Shown here: piece after piece, positions 44,780 through 54,159 of the stretch
Numbering within the stretch: position 1 is the stretch's first letter
Layout of the letters: the number at the start of each line of letters is the position of its first letter
Assembly: GCA_014239265.1 (NCBI GenBank)
Contig: JAAZZH010000005.1
Span: 1-64,000 of the forward strand
Direction: 5' to 3'
DNA length: 64,000 bases
Source: Actinomycetota bacterium
GTDB lineage: Bacteria; Actinomycetota; Acidimicrobiia; Actinomarinales; Actinomarinaceae
Translations under genes and position numbers: made by a program
Notes under the pieces: generated by a model
What the model was told of the DNA's origin: nothing
The model's input: only the letters and a program-made list of their open reading frames with translations
Databases searched by the model: none

Positions 44780-45731
44780 CCGCGTTTTCCTCAGAGTCCA
44801 AATCAGAGCTAGTTGGTAAACTTAATCCTAATTCATCTAACTTTGCAACAAGCTCATCAAGGCTTTTCTGACCAAAGTTTGTTAGATTCAAAAGATCATC
44901 TTCCGTGTATTCTAAGATTTGTCCGACAGTAGTAATATTTTCTCTGCCTAGACAGTTCATTGGTCTTTCTGATAAATCTAATGCATCAACAGAAATTGAT
45001 AAATCTGGAGAGCTTCCTTCAGATACTGTTAGCTCGCCTAACTCAAGACCAATTCCTTCATCAATGTCAGCGAAAAGTTTCCATAATTCACCAAGAGTTT
45101 TCCCTACAGATGAGATTGCCTCACTAGGTGCTACTGATCCATCAGTCTCAACGTCTAAAGTAAGTTTGTCATAGTTTGTTACTTGACCAACTTGTGTTGG
45201 AGAGACTCCGTAACTTACTTTTACTATTGGAGAAAATATCGAGTCAATAGGAATGAAACTTGAATCGCTAGTTTTATTTTTATCAGCTAAACGATATCCT
45301 ACTCCATGGGCAATCGAAACTTCCATATCTAAAGTTGCATCACCAGAAAGGGTACAAATTTTTAGGTCGGTGTTCACAACCTCCACGCCAGCTGGGCATT
45401 GTATTTGTGCGGCTGTAACATCTCCTGGTCCTTTTGCCTTAACGGTTAAGGTATGGCTTTCTTGATCTTCCACATGAAGAACAAGTCGTTTTAGATTTAA
45501 TAATAAATCTAAAACATCTTCCACTACACCAGGGACTGATGTAAATTCATGGTTCACACCTTGAATTTTGACTCCAGTAACAGCGACGCCCGGAACTCTG
45601 GACAATAAAGCTCTTCTCATGGTGTTACCAAGAGTTAAACCAAATCCTGGTTCTAGTGGTTCAATTATAAACTTTGCTCTGTTTGTACTCAATTCTTCTT
45701 GAGATATTTCAGGTCTTTGTAGTATTAGCAA
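44772..45731 (-). CDS. rpoA: RNA polymerase alpha subunit
   Basis: The 319-residue alpha subunit has an N-terminal assembly domain ([25 protein letters not shown]) and a C-terminal domain (residues about 250-315, [18 protein letters not shown] and [14 protein letters not shown]). The latter contacts UP elements and activators. An acidic tail ends the protein. It belongs to the infA-rpmJ-rpsM-rpsK-rpsD-rpoA-rplQ group. Confidence 0.98.
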   Translation of the reverse strand: MLILQRPEISQEELSTNRAKFIIEPLEPGFGLTLGNTMRRALLSRVPGVAVTGVKIQGVNHEFTSVPGVVEDVLDLLLNLKRLVLHVEDQESHTLTVKAKGPGDVTAAQIQCPAGVEVVNTDLKICTLSGDATLDMEVSIAHGVGYRLADKNKTSDSSFIPIDSIFSPIVKVSYGVSPTQVGQVTNYDKLTLDVETDGSVAPSEAISSVGKTLGELWKLFADIDEGIGLELGELTVSEGSSPDLSISVDALDLSERPMNCLGRENITTVGQILEYTEDDLLNLTNFGQKSLDELVAKLDELGLSLPTSSDLDSEENADA

Positions 45732-45752
45732 TTTAATTCTCCTCTCTAATTT

Positions 45753-46367
45753 TTATTTTGAATAAAGCTCTACTATTAATTGTTCTTCTATTTGATGACT
45801 TATGTCTCCCCTTGAAGGTAGAGATAAGACTTCAATAGTCTTCTTATTGTTATCAACTGACAACCATGAAGGTATTTCATTATCTTGACCGGTATCAATT
45901 GTGTGTTGAACAATGATCATGTTTTGACTATTGTCTTTTAATTCTATTTTATCTCCAGGCTTTACTTGAATGGAAGGGATGTCAACTAGTGAACCATTAA
46001 GTTTTAGATGTCTATGAGAAGCTATTTGTCGTGCTTGTGGCCTCGTGGAAGCAAATCCAGCTCTATAAATGACATTATCTAATCTTGACTCCAAAAGTAC
46101 TAATAAATTTTCTCCAGTGATACCTCCCATTCGAGAAGCTTCTTTATAGTAATTTCGGAACTGTTTTTCTAAAATTCCATACATATATCTTACTTTTTGC
46201 TTTTCTTTTAGCTGTGTACCATAGTCAGTTTCCCTAACTCTTTTTCTGCCATTTTCTCCAGGTGGATAAGGTCTGTCCTGGAGAGCCTTGTCACCTTTTT
46301 TATTCTCGAATACATTAAATCCAATTCTTCTTGATATCTTTACTCTAGGTCCTGTATATCTAGCCAT
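45753..46367 (-). CDS. rpsD: 30S ribosomal protein S4
   Basis: The 204-residue S4 has the S4 RNA-binding domain at SRLDNVIYRAGFASTRPQARQIASHRHLKLNG. The N-terminus (ARYTGPRVKISRRIGFNVF) lacks the Cys residues of zinc-binding S4, so it is the zinc-free form. It overlaps rpsK by one base. Confidence 0.97.
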   Translation of the reverse strand: MARYTGPRVKISRRIGFNVFENKKGDKALQDRPYPPGENGRKRVRETDYGTQLKEKQKVRYMYGILEKQFRNYYKEASRMGGITGENLLVLLESRLDNVIYRAGFASTRPQARQIASHRHLKLNGSLVDIPSIQVKPGDKIELKDNSQNMIIVQHTIDTGQDNEIPSWLSVDNNKKTIEVLSLPSRGDISHQIEEQLIVELYSK

Positions 46368-46750
46368 TATCCTCTCCTGCGTTTTTTTGGCCTGCAGCCA
46401 TTGTGAGGGGTGGGAGTTATGTCTTTGATGGTTCCAACATCCATACCCATGTTTTGTAAGGTTCTTACGGCAGTTTCTCTTCCTGCACCTGTGCCACTAA
46501 TTATGATATCTAATTTATGCACACCAAATTCTGTTGCTCTTCTTACTGCTTCTTCCGCTGCAACTTGTGCTGCATACGGTGTAGATTTTCTTGATCCTTT
46601 AAAACCCACTGATCCACCTGAAGTCCAAACAATTGTTTCACCATTTGAGTCCGAAATATTTATGATTGTATTGTTAAAGCTAGCTTTTATATGAGCTACT
46701 CCTGAAGGTATATTCTTTTTATTTTTTTTCTTGGATTTTGTTTCAACCAT
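46367..46750 (-). CDS. rpsK: 30S ribosomal protein S11
   Basis: The 127-residue S11 has [34 protein letters not shown] and the C-terminal [18 protein letters not shown], whose Asn-Gly is a known isoaspartate site in the family. One-base overlaps with rpsM and rpsD give coupled translation. Confidence 0.98.
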   Translation of the reverse strand: MVETKSKKKNKKNIPSGVAHIKASFNNTIINISDSNGETIVWTSGGSVGFKGSRKSTPYAAQVAAEEAVRRATEFGVHKLDIIISGTGAGRETAVRTLQNMGMDVGTIKDITPTPHNGCRPKKRRRG

Positions 46751-47127
46751 TATTTAGTCACCTTTTTCTTACCTGCTATCGCAAATCTAGGACCCTTACG
46801 TGTCCTGGCATTTGTATGTGTTCTTTGACCTCTTACAGGTAAACCTGTCCTGTGCCTTAAACCTTGATATGTACCTATTTCTGTTTTTCTACGAATGTTT
46901 TGAGAAACGTCTCTTCTAAGGTCTCCCTCTACTCTGAAGTTCGCTTCAATATATTTTCTTATTTGTGCAACTTCATCATTTGTTAAGTTACTAACTCTTG
47001 TACTTGGATCAATTTTTAGATCTGTGCAAATGTCGACAGATCTTTTAGCTCCAACACCGTGAATGTATCTTAAGGATGCAATAACCCTTTTGTCTCTTGG
47101 AATATCAATTCCAGAAATTCTTGCCAT
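46750..47127 (-). CDS. rpsM: 30S ribosomal protein S13
   Basis: The 125-residue head protein contacts the 50S subunit and P-site t[55 protein letters not shown] and a basic tail are all present. It lies 3 bp after rpmJ. Confidence 0.98.
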   Translation of the reverse strand: MARISGIDIPRDKRVIASLRYIHGVGAKRSVDICTDLKIDPSTRVSNLTNDEVAQIRKYIEANFRVEGDLRRDVSQNIRRKTEIGTYQGLRHRTGLPVRGQRTHTNARTRKGPRFAIAGKKKVTK

Positions 47128-47130
47128 TCT

Positions 47131-47247
47131 TTAGCCTTGCCTTTGTTTATTACGAGGATTTTTTTTGTTAATTACATAAAGCTTACCTTTACGCCTAACA
47201 ATCTGGTCGCCAGGACCCCTCTTTTTAATACTTGATTTAACTTTCAT
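47131..47247 (-). CDS. rpmJ: 50S ribosomal protein L36 (zinc-free form)
   Basis: This gene is absent from the ORF track because of its size. It encodes 38 residues beginning [15 protein letters not shown] and ending NPRNKQRQG. The three Cys and one His of the zinc-binding form are replaced (for example KKRGPGDQ where KKMCEKCK is usual), so this is the C-minus variant. Its ATG overlaps the infA stop (ATGA). Confidence 0.93.
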   Translation of the reverse strand: MKVKSSIKKRGPGDQIVRRKGKLYVINKKNPRNKQRQG

Positions 47248-47468
47248 TTATGTCTCCAAGTTATCCTACCCCTTGTAGGATCGTATGGCGATACTTCCAT
47301 ATCTACCATGTCTCCAGGAAGTATTCTTATGTACCTCATTCTCATTTTTCCTGAAACGTGTGCAAGAATTTCTGCACCGCTTTCAAGCTCAACCTTAAAA
47401 GATGCGTTTGGTAAAGTTTCAGTAACTTTTCCCTGAACCTTTATTATATTTTTTTCTTTTTCTACCAA
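47244..47468 (-). CDS. infA: Translation initiation factor IF-1
   Basis: The 74-residue OB-fold factor shows [35 protein letters not shown] and [10 protein letters not shown]. The track begins at a GTG at 47474. The TTG at 47468 is favoured because AAGGTGA lies at proper distance before it, and the product then starts [13 protein letters not shown] like other IF-1 proteins. It is the first gene of the alpha-type operon. Confidence 0.93.
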   Translation of the reverse strand: MVEKEKNIIKVQGKVTETLPNASFKVELESGAEILAHVSGKMRMRYIRILPGDMVDMEVSPYDPTRGRITWRHK

Positions 47469-47497
47469 AATCACCTTGTAATTAGGACCGATAAATC

Positions 47498-47526
47498 AGA
47501 ATAGTGCGATTAAAAACTATTACCAA
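47498..47526 (-). promoter_or_regulatory. Promoter of the infA-rpmJ-rpsM-rpsK-rpsD-rpoA operon
   Basis: TTGGTA and TATTCT are separated by exactly 17 bp in the gap between map and infA. A leader of about 25 nt carries AAGGTGA. Confidence 0.6.
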
Positions 47527-47539
47527 CATGTTTTTAAAA

Positions 47540-48286
47540 TTACTTTTCTGTAAATATTCGTACCTCATCGTCCATTATCCCTATCGTGTGCTCCCAATGA
47601 GCCGAATTACTTCCATCAAAAGTTCTGACTGTCCAATCATCATCGTCAACTTTCGTTTGAGCAGAACCTATATTGAACATTGGTTCTATACATATAGCCA
47701 TCCCCTTTTTCAGAGTAAATCCTTGATTCTTCTTTCCATAGTTTGGCACCTGAGGGTCTTCGTGCATTTCAAGACCTATTCCATGTCCAACATATTCTTT
47801 AACAACTCCATAGGAAAATTTGTTCCCAATTTTTTCTATTTTATTTCCGATTGTTCCCAGCTTTTGTCCATCTGCAACTAATGCAATTCCCGCATATAGG
47901 GCATCTCTTGTTGCGTCGATTAATGCTTGGTTTTCATCAGAAATTTTTCCAATACCGTAGGTGAGTGCAGCGTCAGCGTGATAGCCGTTAACTGAAACAC
48001 CAACATCTATAGATAAGATATCTCCCTCATCTAATATGTATTTACTAGGTATTCCATGGACAATAACATCATTTGGAGATGCGCAGATATAAGCCGGATA
48101 TCCCATATAACCTAAAAAGCTTGAAGTAGAGCCGCTTTTTTCTACGATACTTTTAGCTAGTTCATCAAGAGTAGTAAGTGGTACGCCTGGAGTTGATGCT
48201 TCACGCAACTCAGAATGTATAGTTGCAACGATATGTCCTGCTTTCTCCATATTTAAAAAATCTTCTTGTGATTTAAAAGTAATCAT
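47540..48286 (-). CDS. map: Methionine aminopeptidase, type I
   Basis: The 248-residue metalloprotease removes N-terminal Met. Metal ligands are visible in SIDVGVSVNGYHADAAL (two Asp), GHGIGLEMHEDP (His) and CIEPMF and SAHWEHTIGI (Glu). No zinc-finger N-terminal extension is present, so it is the short class Ia form. It lies 4 bp after adk in the order secY-adk-map-infA. Confidence 0.96.
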   Translation of the reverse strand: MITFKSQEDFLNMEKAGHIVATIHSELREASTPGVPLTTLDELAKSIVEKSGSTSSFLGYMGYPAYICASPNDVIVHGIPSKYILDEGDILSIDVGVSVNGYHADAALTYGIGKISDENQALIDATRDALYAGIALVADGQKLGTIGNKIEKIGNKFSYGVVKEYVGHGIGLEMHEDPQVPNYGKKNQGFTLKKGMAICIEPMFNIGSAQTKVDDDDWTVRTFDGSNSAHWEHTIGIMDDEVRIFTEK

Positions 48287-48290
48287 TTAA

Positions 48291-48848
48291 CTAAAACTCT
48301 TTAGATATGAGATTGTATATATCATCAACTTCTCCTACAGCATTAATTTTTACTGTTAAGCTACTTTTGTTGTAATACTCAATCAAGGGCTCAGTATCTT
48401 CTTTGTAAACATCCAAACGAACACTAATCGACTCTTTTGTGTCATCACCTCGTCCAGAAGTTTCACCACGATGCAAAATTCTCTTTATCAATTCATTTTG
48501 TTCAGCTTCAAATACGATAACTTTGCTTATGGAGAAGTTTTCATTCAGCGTTTCAAGACTTTTGGCTTGAGCTAAAGTTCTTGGAAAGCCATCAAGGATT
48601 GCGCCATTTTTACAATCATCTGCATTTAATCTTTCAATAAGCATCTCTATAACAAGTGAATCTGGAACAAGTTTCCCTTCATCTAATAACGATTTTGCTG
48701 TTTTACCTAATTCTGTATTATTAGAGACGTGACCTCTTAACATATCTCCAGTAGAGATGTGTGCAAGGTTGTTATCTTCAGCCAATCTTGATGCTTGAGT
48801 TCCTTTCCCGGCACCTGGAGGTCCCAGAAAAATAATGATATTGGTCAA
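48291..48848 (-). CDS. adk: Adenylate kinase
   Basis: The 185-residue kinase interconverts AMP, ADP and ATP. The P-loop is LGPPGAGKGTQA, followed by HISTGDMLRG and AILDGFPRTLAQA. The lid is short (HRGETSGRGDDTKES), without the four-Cys zinc site, as usual for short adenylate kinases. It overlaps secY by 4 nt. Confidence 0.97.
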   Translation of the reverse strand: MTNIIIFLGPPGAGKGTQASRLAEDNNLAHISTGDMLRGHVSNNTELGKTAKSLLDEGKLVPDSLVIEMLIERLNADDCKNGAILDGFPRTLAQAKSLETLNENFSISKVIVFEAEQNELIKRILHRGETSGRGDDTKESISVRLDVYKEDTEPLIEYYNKSSLTVKINAVGEVDDIYNLISKEF

Positions 48849-50158
48849 TCAATAAACCCTTCATAATTTCTCATGCTTAATTGACTTTCTATTTGTTTCA
48901 TAGTTTCTAATGCAACACCTACAGTAATTAATATTGATATTCCTCCGAACCCAAGTGGGATATCCCAAATAGCTGATGCAATTGAAGGGAGAACTGCAAC
49001 AGAGGCAAGAAAAACTGAACCAGGAAGAGTAATTCTACTAACAATATGTGAAAGGTAATTTGTTGTAGAAATACCAGGTCTAACTCCAGGTACGAAACCA
49101 CCCTGACGCCTAATCATGTCAGATTGTCTCACTGGATCAAATTGAATTGTTGTATAAAAGTATGTAAAGAAGATAATTAACATTCCAAGAAAAAAGATAT
49201 AGAACCAACTTGTTCCCTGTGAGTTGGCAAGATTAACATCAATCCAATTTCTAATTCCTGCAGTTATTGAGTTGTCTTGGGGTAAAGATGTAGCAATCAG
49301 TGCCGGAAAGAATAAAACGCTTGTCGCAAAAATAACCGGAATAACACCAGCACTATTTACCTTTAATGGGATGTATGTGCTTTGGCCACCCATAACTTTT
49401 CTTCCTCTTACTCTTTTTGCAAACTGTATTGGGATTCTCCGTTGCCCTTGTTCAACATATATGATTCCAACAATCATCAATATAAACATCAAAACTAAGA
49501 ATGAAAATTGTCCTAACCTACCCTGGCCCGCTGTAACTTGATATGCTCCACCAAAACTGGCTGGCAATTGTGAAATTATACTTGCAAATATAATTAGGGA
49601 CATTCCATTTCCAATTCCACGTTGTGAAATTAATTCTCCTAGCCACATAATAAATGCTGTACCAGCAGTCATGGTCAGTACTATTAACCCTACTCTTGAT
49701 GGAGTGTAGTTAGGTATAAGTGAAATTCCTCCGGTTAAACTTCCTCTGGAGAAAATATAGGTCAAGCCTGTTGATTGGAGCAATGCTAAAACAACTGTTA
49801 TGTATCTTGTCCACTGTGTAATTACTTTTCTTCCTGACTCCCCTTCTTCTTGAAGTTTTTGGAGTCGTGGAATAACTACTGTGAGGAGTTGTAAAATAAT
49901 ACTAGACGTGATGTAAGGCATAATTCCCAGCGCAAATACAGAAAAAGTTTCTAGTGCACCACCTGAAAATAAGTTGAGTAATCCATAAATTCCAGCCTGC
50001 GAACCTGAATCTGTTAATCTTTGAACTGCCTCAAGATCAACACCAGGTACTGGGACAGAAGCGCCTAATCTATAAACACCGAACATGGCTAATGTAAACA
50101 AAATTCTCTTCCTTAGATCTGGAATCTTGAACATATATTTAAAGATAGATAACTTCAC
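48845..50158 (-). CDS. secY: Protein translocase channel subunit SecY
   Basis: The 437-residue protein has ten membrane helices. It begins with IPDLRKRILFTLAMFGVYRLG and has the plug-containing region GLLNLFSGGALETFSVFALGIMPYI. QRGIGNGMSLIIFA marks the signal-sequence gate. It forms the secretion channel with SecE and SecG, whose genes are not in the window. It lies between rplO and adk, the conserved spc-operon position. Confidence 0.97.
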   Translation of the reverse strand: MKLSIFKYMFKIPDLRKRILFTLAMFGVYRLGASVPVPGVDLEAVQRLTDSGSQAGIYGLLNLFSGGALETFSVFALGIMPYITSSIILQLLTVVIPRLQKLQEEGESGRKVITQWTRYITVVLALLQSTGLTYIFSRGSLTGGISLIPNYTPSRVGLIVLTMTAGTAFIMWLGELISQRGIGNGMSLIIFASIISQLPASFGGAYQVTAGQGRLGQFSFLVLMFILMIVGIIYVEQGQRRIPIQFAKRVRGRKVMGGQSTYIPLKVNSAGVIPVIFATSVLFFPALIATSLPQDNSITAGIRNWIDVNLANSQGTSWFYIFFLGMLIIFFTYFYTTIQFDPVRQSDMIRRQGGFVPGVRPGISTTNYLSHIVSRITLPGSVFLASVAVLPSIASAIWDIPLGFGGISILITVGVALETMKQIESQLSMRNYEGFID

Positions 50159-50160
50159 AA

Positions 50161-50610
50161 CTAACCTTCGATGATCTCTACTGTACCGCCTGCTTTTTCA
50201 ATTTTAGTTTTTGCAACTTCACTAATGGAATGTACTTTCAAATTTACTGCATTAGTAATTTCACCATTTCCAAGTATTTTGACTAAACCTTTTTTTCTTG
50301 TTAAACCTAGATTCCTTAATGTATCAGGGTCTACCTCACCAGAAATGTCTTTTTCTTGAAGGTCTGAAACATTAACAACGACGTAGGCCATTTTAGGTCC
50401 ATTGCTAATACCTTTTAATTTAGGAATTCTTCGATATAGAGGTATTTGTCCACCCTCAAAATAAGCGGGTACTGTTTTACGTGCTCCGGTACCCTTAGTA
50501 CCTCTACCAGCAGTTTTTCCCCTTTTACCAGCTTCACCTCTACCTTTTCTTAACTTGTTTTTTGTAGAGCCAGGAGTTGGTTTTAGATGATGAAATCTTA
50601 ATTTATCCAT
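50161..50610 (-). CDS. rplO: 50S ribosomal protein L15
   Basis: The 149-residue L15 has the Gly/Arg-rich N-terminus (RKGRGEAGKRGKTAGRGTKG), GQIPLYRRIPKLKG, and the C-terminal KAGGTVEII. It lies 2 bp after rpmD and 2 bp before secY. Confidence 0.97.
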   Translation of the reverse strand: MDKLRFHHLKPTPGSTKNKLRKGRGEAGKRGKTAGRGTKGTGARKTVPAYFEGGQIPLYRRIPKLKGISNGPKMAYVVVNVSDLQEKDISGEVDPDTLRNLGLTRKKGLVKILGNGEITNAVNLKVHSISEVAKTKIEKAGGTVEIIEG

Positions 50611-50612
50611 TA

Positions 50613-50792
50613 TTAAACCTCTTCAATACTTACTAGATGATTTACAACTCGTAACATTCCCTGTAGAGAGTCATCCATATCTCTTTCAACAGAAGAATTT
50701 ATTTTCTTTAATCCCAATGACTTGATGGTTTCACGCGACTTGTGACCTTGACCAATAAGGCTTCTTTTAAGGGTGATTTTTACTTTAGACAT
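50613..50792 (-). CDS. rpmD: 50S ribosomal protein L30
   Basis: This 59-residue gene is missing from the ORF track. The product reads MSKVKITLKRSLIGQGHKSR at the start, then TIKSLGLKKINSSV, and ends MLRVVNHLVSIEEV, all typical of L30. Its start overlaps the rpsE stop by 8 nt and it is followed by rplO, the normal spc-operon order. Confidence 0.94.
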   Translation of the reverse strand: MSKVKITLKRSLIGQGHKSRETIKSLGLKKINSSVERDMDDSLQGMLRVVNHLVSIEEV

Positions 50793-51333
50793 CTTGTGAT
50801 GCTACTTTTCTTTCAGCTTTAGTTTTTTCATAAGCATCAACTAATCCTTTTGGAGCAATTTCGGAAGGTTTTTTTCCTCTTAATTTTGCGACTGAATCAG
50901 GTGTTCTTTGTCCAAGTAAACCATTGATAGTTGCTTTTGCGACATTCAAGTGAGTTGGTGAACCTAAAGACTTAGCAAGAATATCTTTAATTCCTGCGAC
51001 TTGTAATACCTCTCTTGCAGCACCTCCTGCAATAATACCTGTTCCTGGAGAAGCTGGCTTAAGAAGAACTTTTGATGAGCCATGTTCTCCTGTAATTGTA
51101 TGAACTATTGTTGAGCCTGCCATAGGAATTTGATGTATATCCTTTTTTGCATTTTCAATTGCTTTCTGTATAGCTAGAGGAACTTCTGAACCTTTTCCAT
51201 AACCTATACCGGCACTACCATTTCCATCCCCAACAGCTACCAAGGCTGTAAAAGCAAAGTTCCTACCACCTTTAACAACTTTGGCCACTCTGTTTATGTG
51301 AATAACACTCTCTTGTAATTCTGATTCAACCAT
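50785..51333 (-). CDS. rpsE: 30S ribosomal protein S5
   Basis: The 182-residue S5 contains NRVAKVVKGGRNFAFTALVAVGD (RNA-binding loop), GYGKGSEVPLAIQKA and PASPGTGIIAGGAAREVLQVAGI. It helps decoding accuracy on the 30S. It abuts rplR with a one-base overlap. Confidence 0.97.
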   Translation of the reverse strand: MVESELQESVIHINRVAKVVKGGRNFAFTALVAVGDGNGSAGIGYGKGSEVPLAIQKAIENAKKDIHQIPMAGSTIVHTITGEHGSSKVLLKPASPGTGIIAGGAAREVLQVAGIKDILAKSLGSPTHLNVAKATINGLLGQRTPDSVAKLRGKKPSEIAPKGLVDAYEKTKAERKVASQDV

Positions 51334-51686
51334 TAAAACTTAATTCCTTTTTCTCTTATGCCTTCAGCTACAGCTTGTACTCTTCCATGATAAATATATC
51401 CGCCTCTATCAAAAACTGCTTCTTTGACACCAATTTCATTAAGTGCTTCACCTAATTTTTCTCCAACTTTTTTTGAGATCTCTACAGTTAAATTCTGATT
51501 CTTAAGTTCACTAGATAAAGTACTGGCTGTTGCTATCGTGCTTTGACCTAAATCATCTATTGCCTGTACATAAATATTTTTATTACTTTTAAACACAGCC
51601 AATCTTGGCTTTGTAGCAGTTCCATAAATTTTTTTTCTTATTCTAATTTTTCTTTTAATTCTAGGATTCTTTGTTTTCATAACCAT
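51333..51686 (-). CDS. rplR: 50S ribosomal protein L18
   Basis: The 117-residue L18 binds 5S rRNA. KIYGTATKPRLAVFKSNKNIYVQAIDD and the ending DRGGYIYHGRVQAVAEGIREKG are diagnostic. GGAG lies 6 nt before the ATG at 51686, supporting that start. It is close to rplF (1-bp gap). Confidence 0.97.
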   Translation of the reverse strand: MVMKTKNPRIKRKIRIRKKIYGTATKPRLAVFKSNKNIYVQAIDDLGQSTIATASTLSSELKNQNLTVEISKKVGEKLGEALNEIGVKEAVFDRGGYIYHGRVQAVAEGIREKGIKF

Positions 51687-51687
51687 C

Positions 51688-52239
51688 TTACGCTCCTGCT
51701 GTCACAGCAGCTTTACCTGCTTTTCTTCGAACATATTCATCTTTGTAACGAATACCTTTACCCTTATATGGCTCTGGAGGCTTAATAGCTCTTATGTTTG
51801 CAGATACCTCTCCAACTAAAGCCTTATCAATACCAGAAACTATTATTGTATTTTGATCTGGAACTTCATATTTTATGTTTTCAACTTTTTTAAATAATAC
51901 CGGATGCGAGAAACCACATAATATTTCTAAATCATTACCTTTCATTGACACTCTGTGACCAACTCCAACAAGTGTAAGTGTTTTTGAATAACCTTCTAGA
52001 ACACCCTCTATGTTATTTGAGACAAGAGATCTATACAAACCATGTAAACTTTTAACAAATTTGTCTTCACTTGTTCTTGAAAATGTAAGAATTCCATCAT
52101 TTATTTCAAAAGTTATTCTGTCATCAATAATTGTTGTTGCCAAATCTCCCTTTGGGCCTTTTACTGAAATTGTCATATCTTTTATTAATACTTCAACTTT
52201 TTCAGGTATTGTAATTGGTTTATTGCCAATACGACTCAT
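51688..52239 (-). CDS. rplF: 50S ribosomal protein L6
   Basis: The 183-residue L6 has SRIGNKPITIPEKVEV, the first repeat with VKGPKGDL and the second ending KPPEPYKGKGIRYKDEYVRRKAGK. The ATG at 52239 is preferred over that at 52245 because GAGG lies 7 nt upstream of it. The start overlaps the rpsH stop. Confidence 0.96.
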   Translation of the reverse strand: MSRIGNKPITIPEKVEVLIKDMTISVKGPKGDLATTIIDDRITFEINDGILTFSRTSEDKFVKSLHGLYRSLVSNNIEGVLEGYSKTLTLVGVGHRVSMKGNDLEILCGFSHPVLFKKVENIKYEVPDQNTIIVSGIDKALVGEVSANIRAIKPPEPYKGKGIRYKDEYVRRKAGKAAVTAGA

Positions 52240-52634
52240 GACCATACCTCACAAATTAACTCTCCACCTAGTTTTCTTTTTCTAGCTTCTGAGTCAGTAA
52301 GTAGACCACGTGATGTGGAAACTATTACTGTACCTAAACCACCGTTGTTTCTTGGCAACTTATCAAAACTTGAATAAACTCTCTGGCCTGGCTTTGACAA
52401 TCTGTTCATACCAGATATTACTGACATACCCTCATCTGAATATTTCATATCGATATCAATGAGCTTTTCAACTCCCTCACCAGATATTTTTACATCTGAC
52501 ACATAACCCTCATTTTTTAAAAGCTTTGCTAATTCGAACTTAAAGTTTGAGTGGGGTATAGAGACACTAGGTTTTGAGACCATAGATGCATTTCTAAGTC
52601 TTGTAAGTAAATCGGATATTGGATCAGTGACCAT
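52236..52634 (-). CDS. rpsH: 30S ribosomal protein S8
   Basis: The 132-residue S8 shows DPISDLLTRLRNAS at the N-terminus and STSRGLLTDSEARKRKLGGELICEVW at the C-terminus, which bind the 16S central domain. In E. coli S8 represses the spc operon; no copy of its rRNA-like target was sought here. Confidence 0.97.
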   Translation of the reverse strand: MVTDPISDLLTRLRNASMVSKPSVSIPHSNFKFELAKLLKNEGYVSDVKISGEGVEKLIDIDMKYSDEGMSVISGMNRLSKPGQRVYSSFDKLPRNNGGLGTVIVSTSRGLLTDSEARKRKLGGELICEVWS

Positions 52635-52637
52635 TTT

Positions 52638-52943
52638 TTACCACGAAGCTTTCTTTATTCCAGGAAGCTCGCCTTTGAGTGCTAAGTCTCGAAATGTATT
52701 TCTTGACATGCCAAATTTCCTGAGTGTACCTCTTGGTCGGCCAGTTACTTGGCATCTGTTTCTATGTCTAGTTGCAGAGGCATCTCTTGGCATTTTTGCT
52801 ATCTTCTTTTGAGCCTCTCTTTTTTCATCATAAGTAGAGGCCGGATCTTTAATTATTGCTAGTAATTCTTTACGTTTTTCATTGTAAAAATTTACAGTGT
52901 CTAATCTTTTGTTGTTTTTAACTATTTTACTTGTTTTTGCCAT
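52638..52943 (-). CDS. rpsN: 30S ribosomal protein S14 (long, zinc-free form)
   Basis: The 101-residue S14 is of the long type with a single Cys ([10 protein letters not shown]) and without the CxxC pairs of the zinc form. The C-terminal [27 protein letters not shown] is diagnostic. Its site between rplE and rpsH is the conserved S14 position. Confidence 0.96.
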   Translation of the reverse strand: MAKTSKIVKNNKRLDTVNFYNEKRKELLAIIKDPASTYDEKREAQKKIAKMPRDASATRHRNRCQVTGRPRGTLRKFGMSRNTFRDLALKGELPGIKKASW

Positions 52944-52946
52944 TTT

Positions 52947-53492
52947 TTAATTCTCTCTAAAAGGAAACCCTAGCGAATGTAATAATACATATCCTTTTTT
53001 ATTATCGTTAGCGGTTGTACAAATTGTAATGTTCATGCCTCGAATGTCTCTAACCTTATCGTATTCGACTTCAGGAAAGACTAACTGCTCGTTTAACCCG
53101 AGTGAGTAATTTCCATTTCCATCAAATGATTTCTGGCTAAATCCTCTAAAGTCTCTAATCCTAGGGACTACTACTTGAATGAATCTATCATAGAATTCCC
53201 ACATTCTATCTCCGCGAAGGGTTACGGCTACCCCCACTGGCATTCCCTCTCTTACCTTAAAACCTGCTATGGATTTTTTAGCTCTTTTAATAACTGGTTT
53301 TTGACCTGAAATTGCAGTGAGCTCATCAACAATTGACTCTAAAGTTCTACCATCTGTTGCAGCTTTACTAGATCCAATATTAAGAACAATTTTTTCAAGG
53401 GTGGGTATTTGATTTACATTCTCCAGACCTAACTCTTTTTTAATCTCTTCATTTAACCCAGTATTAAATGCTTCTTTTAACCTTGGAATCAT
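52947..53492 (-). CDS. rplE: 50S ribosomal protein L5
   Basis: The 181-residue L5 binds 5S rRNA and P-site tRNA. IPTLEKIVLNIGSSKA, KRAKKSIAGFKVREGMPVG, RDFRGFSQKSFDGNGNYSLG and DIRGMNITICTTA are conserved. It overlaps rplX by 4 nt. Confidence 0.97.
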   Translation of the reverse strand: MIPRLKEAFNTGLNEEIKKELGLENVNQIPTLEKIVLNIGSSKAATDGRTLESIVDELTAISGQKPVIKRAKKSIAGFKVREGMPVGVAVTLRGDRMWEFYDRFIQVVVPRIRDFRGFSQKSFDGNGNYSLGLNEQLVFPEVEYDKVRDIRGMNITICTTANDNKKGYVLLHSLGFPFREN

Positions 53493-53791
53493 ACTTCATC
53501 TCCTGTTTGAGCTAGAACTCTATACTTTTGACCATTTTTATCAAATTTATAAGCAACCCTTCCACTCTTCTTTTTAACGACTAGGGCTACATTCGAAATG
53601 TGAACTGGCATGGTGATGTCAATTACGCCACCTTGCATTGTTTGGCCTTGCGGTTTTTGATGTTTTTTAGCTATGTTGATGCCTTCAACAAGTACTTTAT
53701 CTTTTTTAGGAAAAACTTGTAATACTTTACCTTCTTTTCCATTATCTTTCCCAGCAATAACTTTTACTAAATCACCCTTTTTAATTTTCAT
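53489..53791 (-). CDS. rplX: 50S ribosomal protein L24
   Basis: The 100-residue KOW-domain protein shows IKKGDLVKVIAGKDNGKEGKVL and the GINIAKKHQKP and HISNVALV segments. It starts 50S assembly at the 5' end of 23S rRNA. It overlaps rplN and rplE. Confidence 0.97.
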   Translation of the reverse strand: MKIKKGDLVKVIAGKDNGKEGKVLQVFPKKDKVLVEGINIAKKHQKPQGQTMQGGVIDITMPVHISNVALVVKKKSGRVAYKFDKNGQKYRVLAQTGDEV

Positions 53792-54159
53792 TAGATTACC
53801 TCCGGTGCTAGCGATACTATTCTCATAAACTTTTTCTCTCTTAACTCTCTACCAACTGGTCCAAAAATTCTTGTACCTCTTGGCTGTTCTTGCTCATTAA
53901 TAATTACACAAGCATTTTCATCAAACCTTATATAGGTGCCGTCTTTCCTTCTTGTCTCTTTACTTGTCCTGACAACTACGGCTTCAACGATATCCCCTTT
54001 TTTTATTTGGCCACCTGGTATTGCATCTTTGACAGTAGCAGTGAAAACATCCCCTAGTCCTGCATACCTAATTCTAGAACTACCTTTTACTTTGATACAT
54101 AACACTTCTTTTGCACCAGAGTTATCAGCAACCTTAAGACGAGATTCCTTTTGTATCAT
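53791..54159 (-). CDS. rplN: 50S ribosomal protein L14
   Basis: The 122-residue L14 has [40 protein letters not shown] and the ending [24 protein letters not shown]. It forms an intersubunit bridge. It overlaps rpsQ by 4 nt. Confidence 0.98.
   Translation of the reverse strand: MIQKESRLKVADNSGAKEVLCIKVKGSSRIRYAGLGDVFTATVKDAIPGGQIKKGDIVEAVVVRTSKETRRKDGTYIRFDENACVIINEQEQPRGTRIFGPVGRELREKKFMRIVSLAPEVI

Noticed and set aside
49417-49432. TTTGCAAACTGTA inside secY as a second Fur-type operator
   Set aside because: Only one half site matches, it lies in conserved coding sequence far from any promoter, and there is no second arm.
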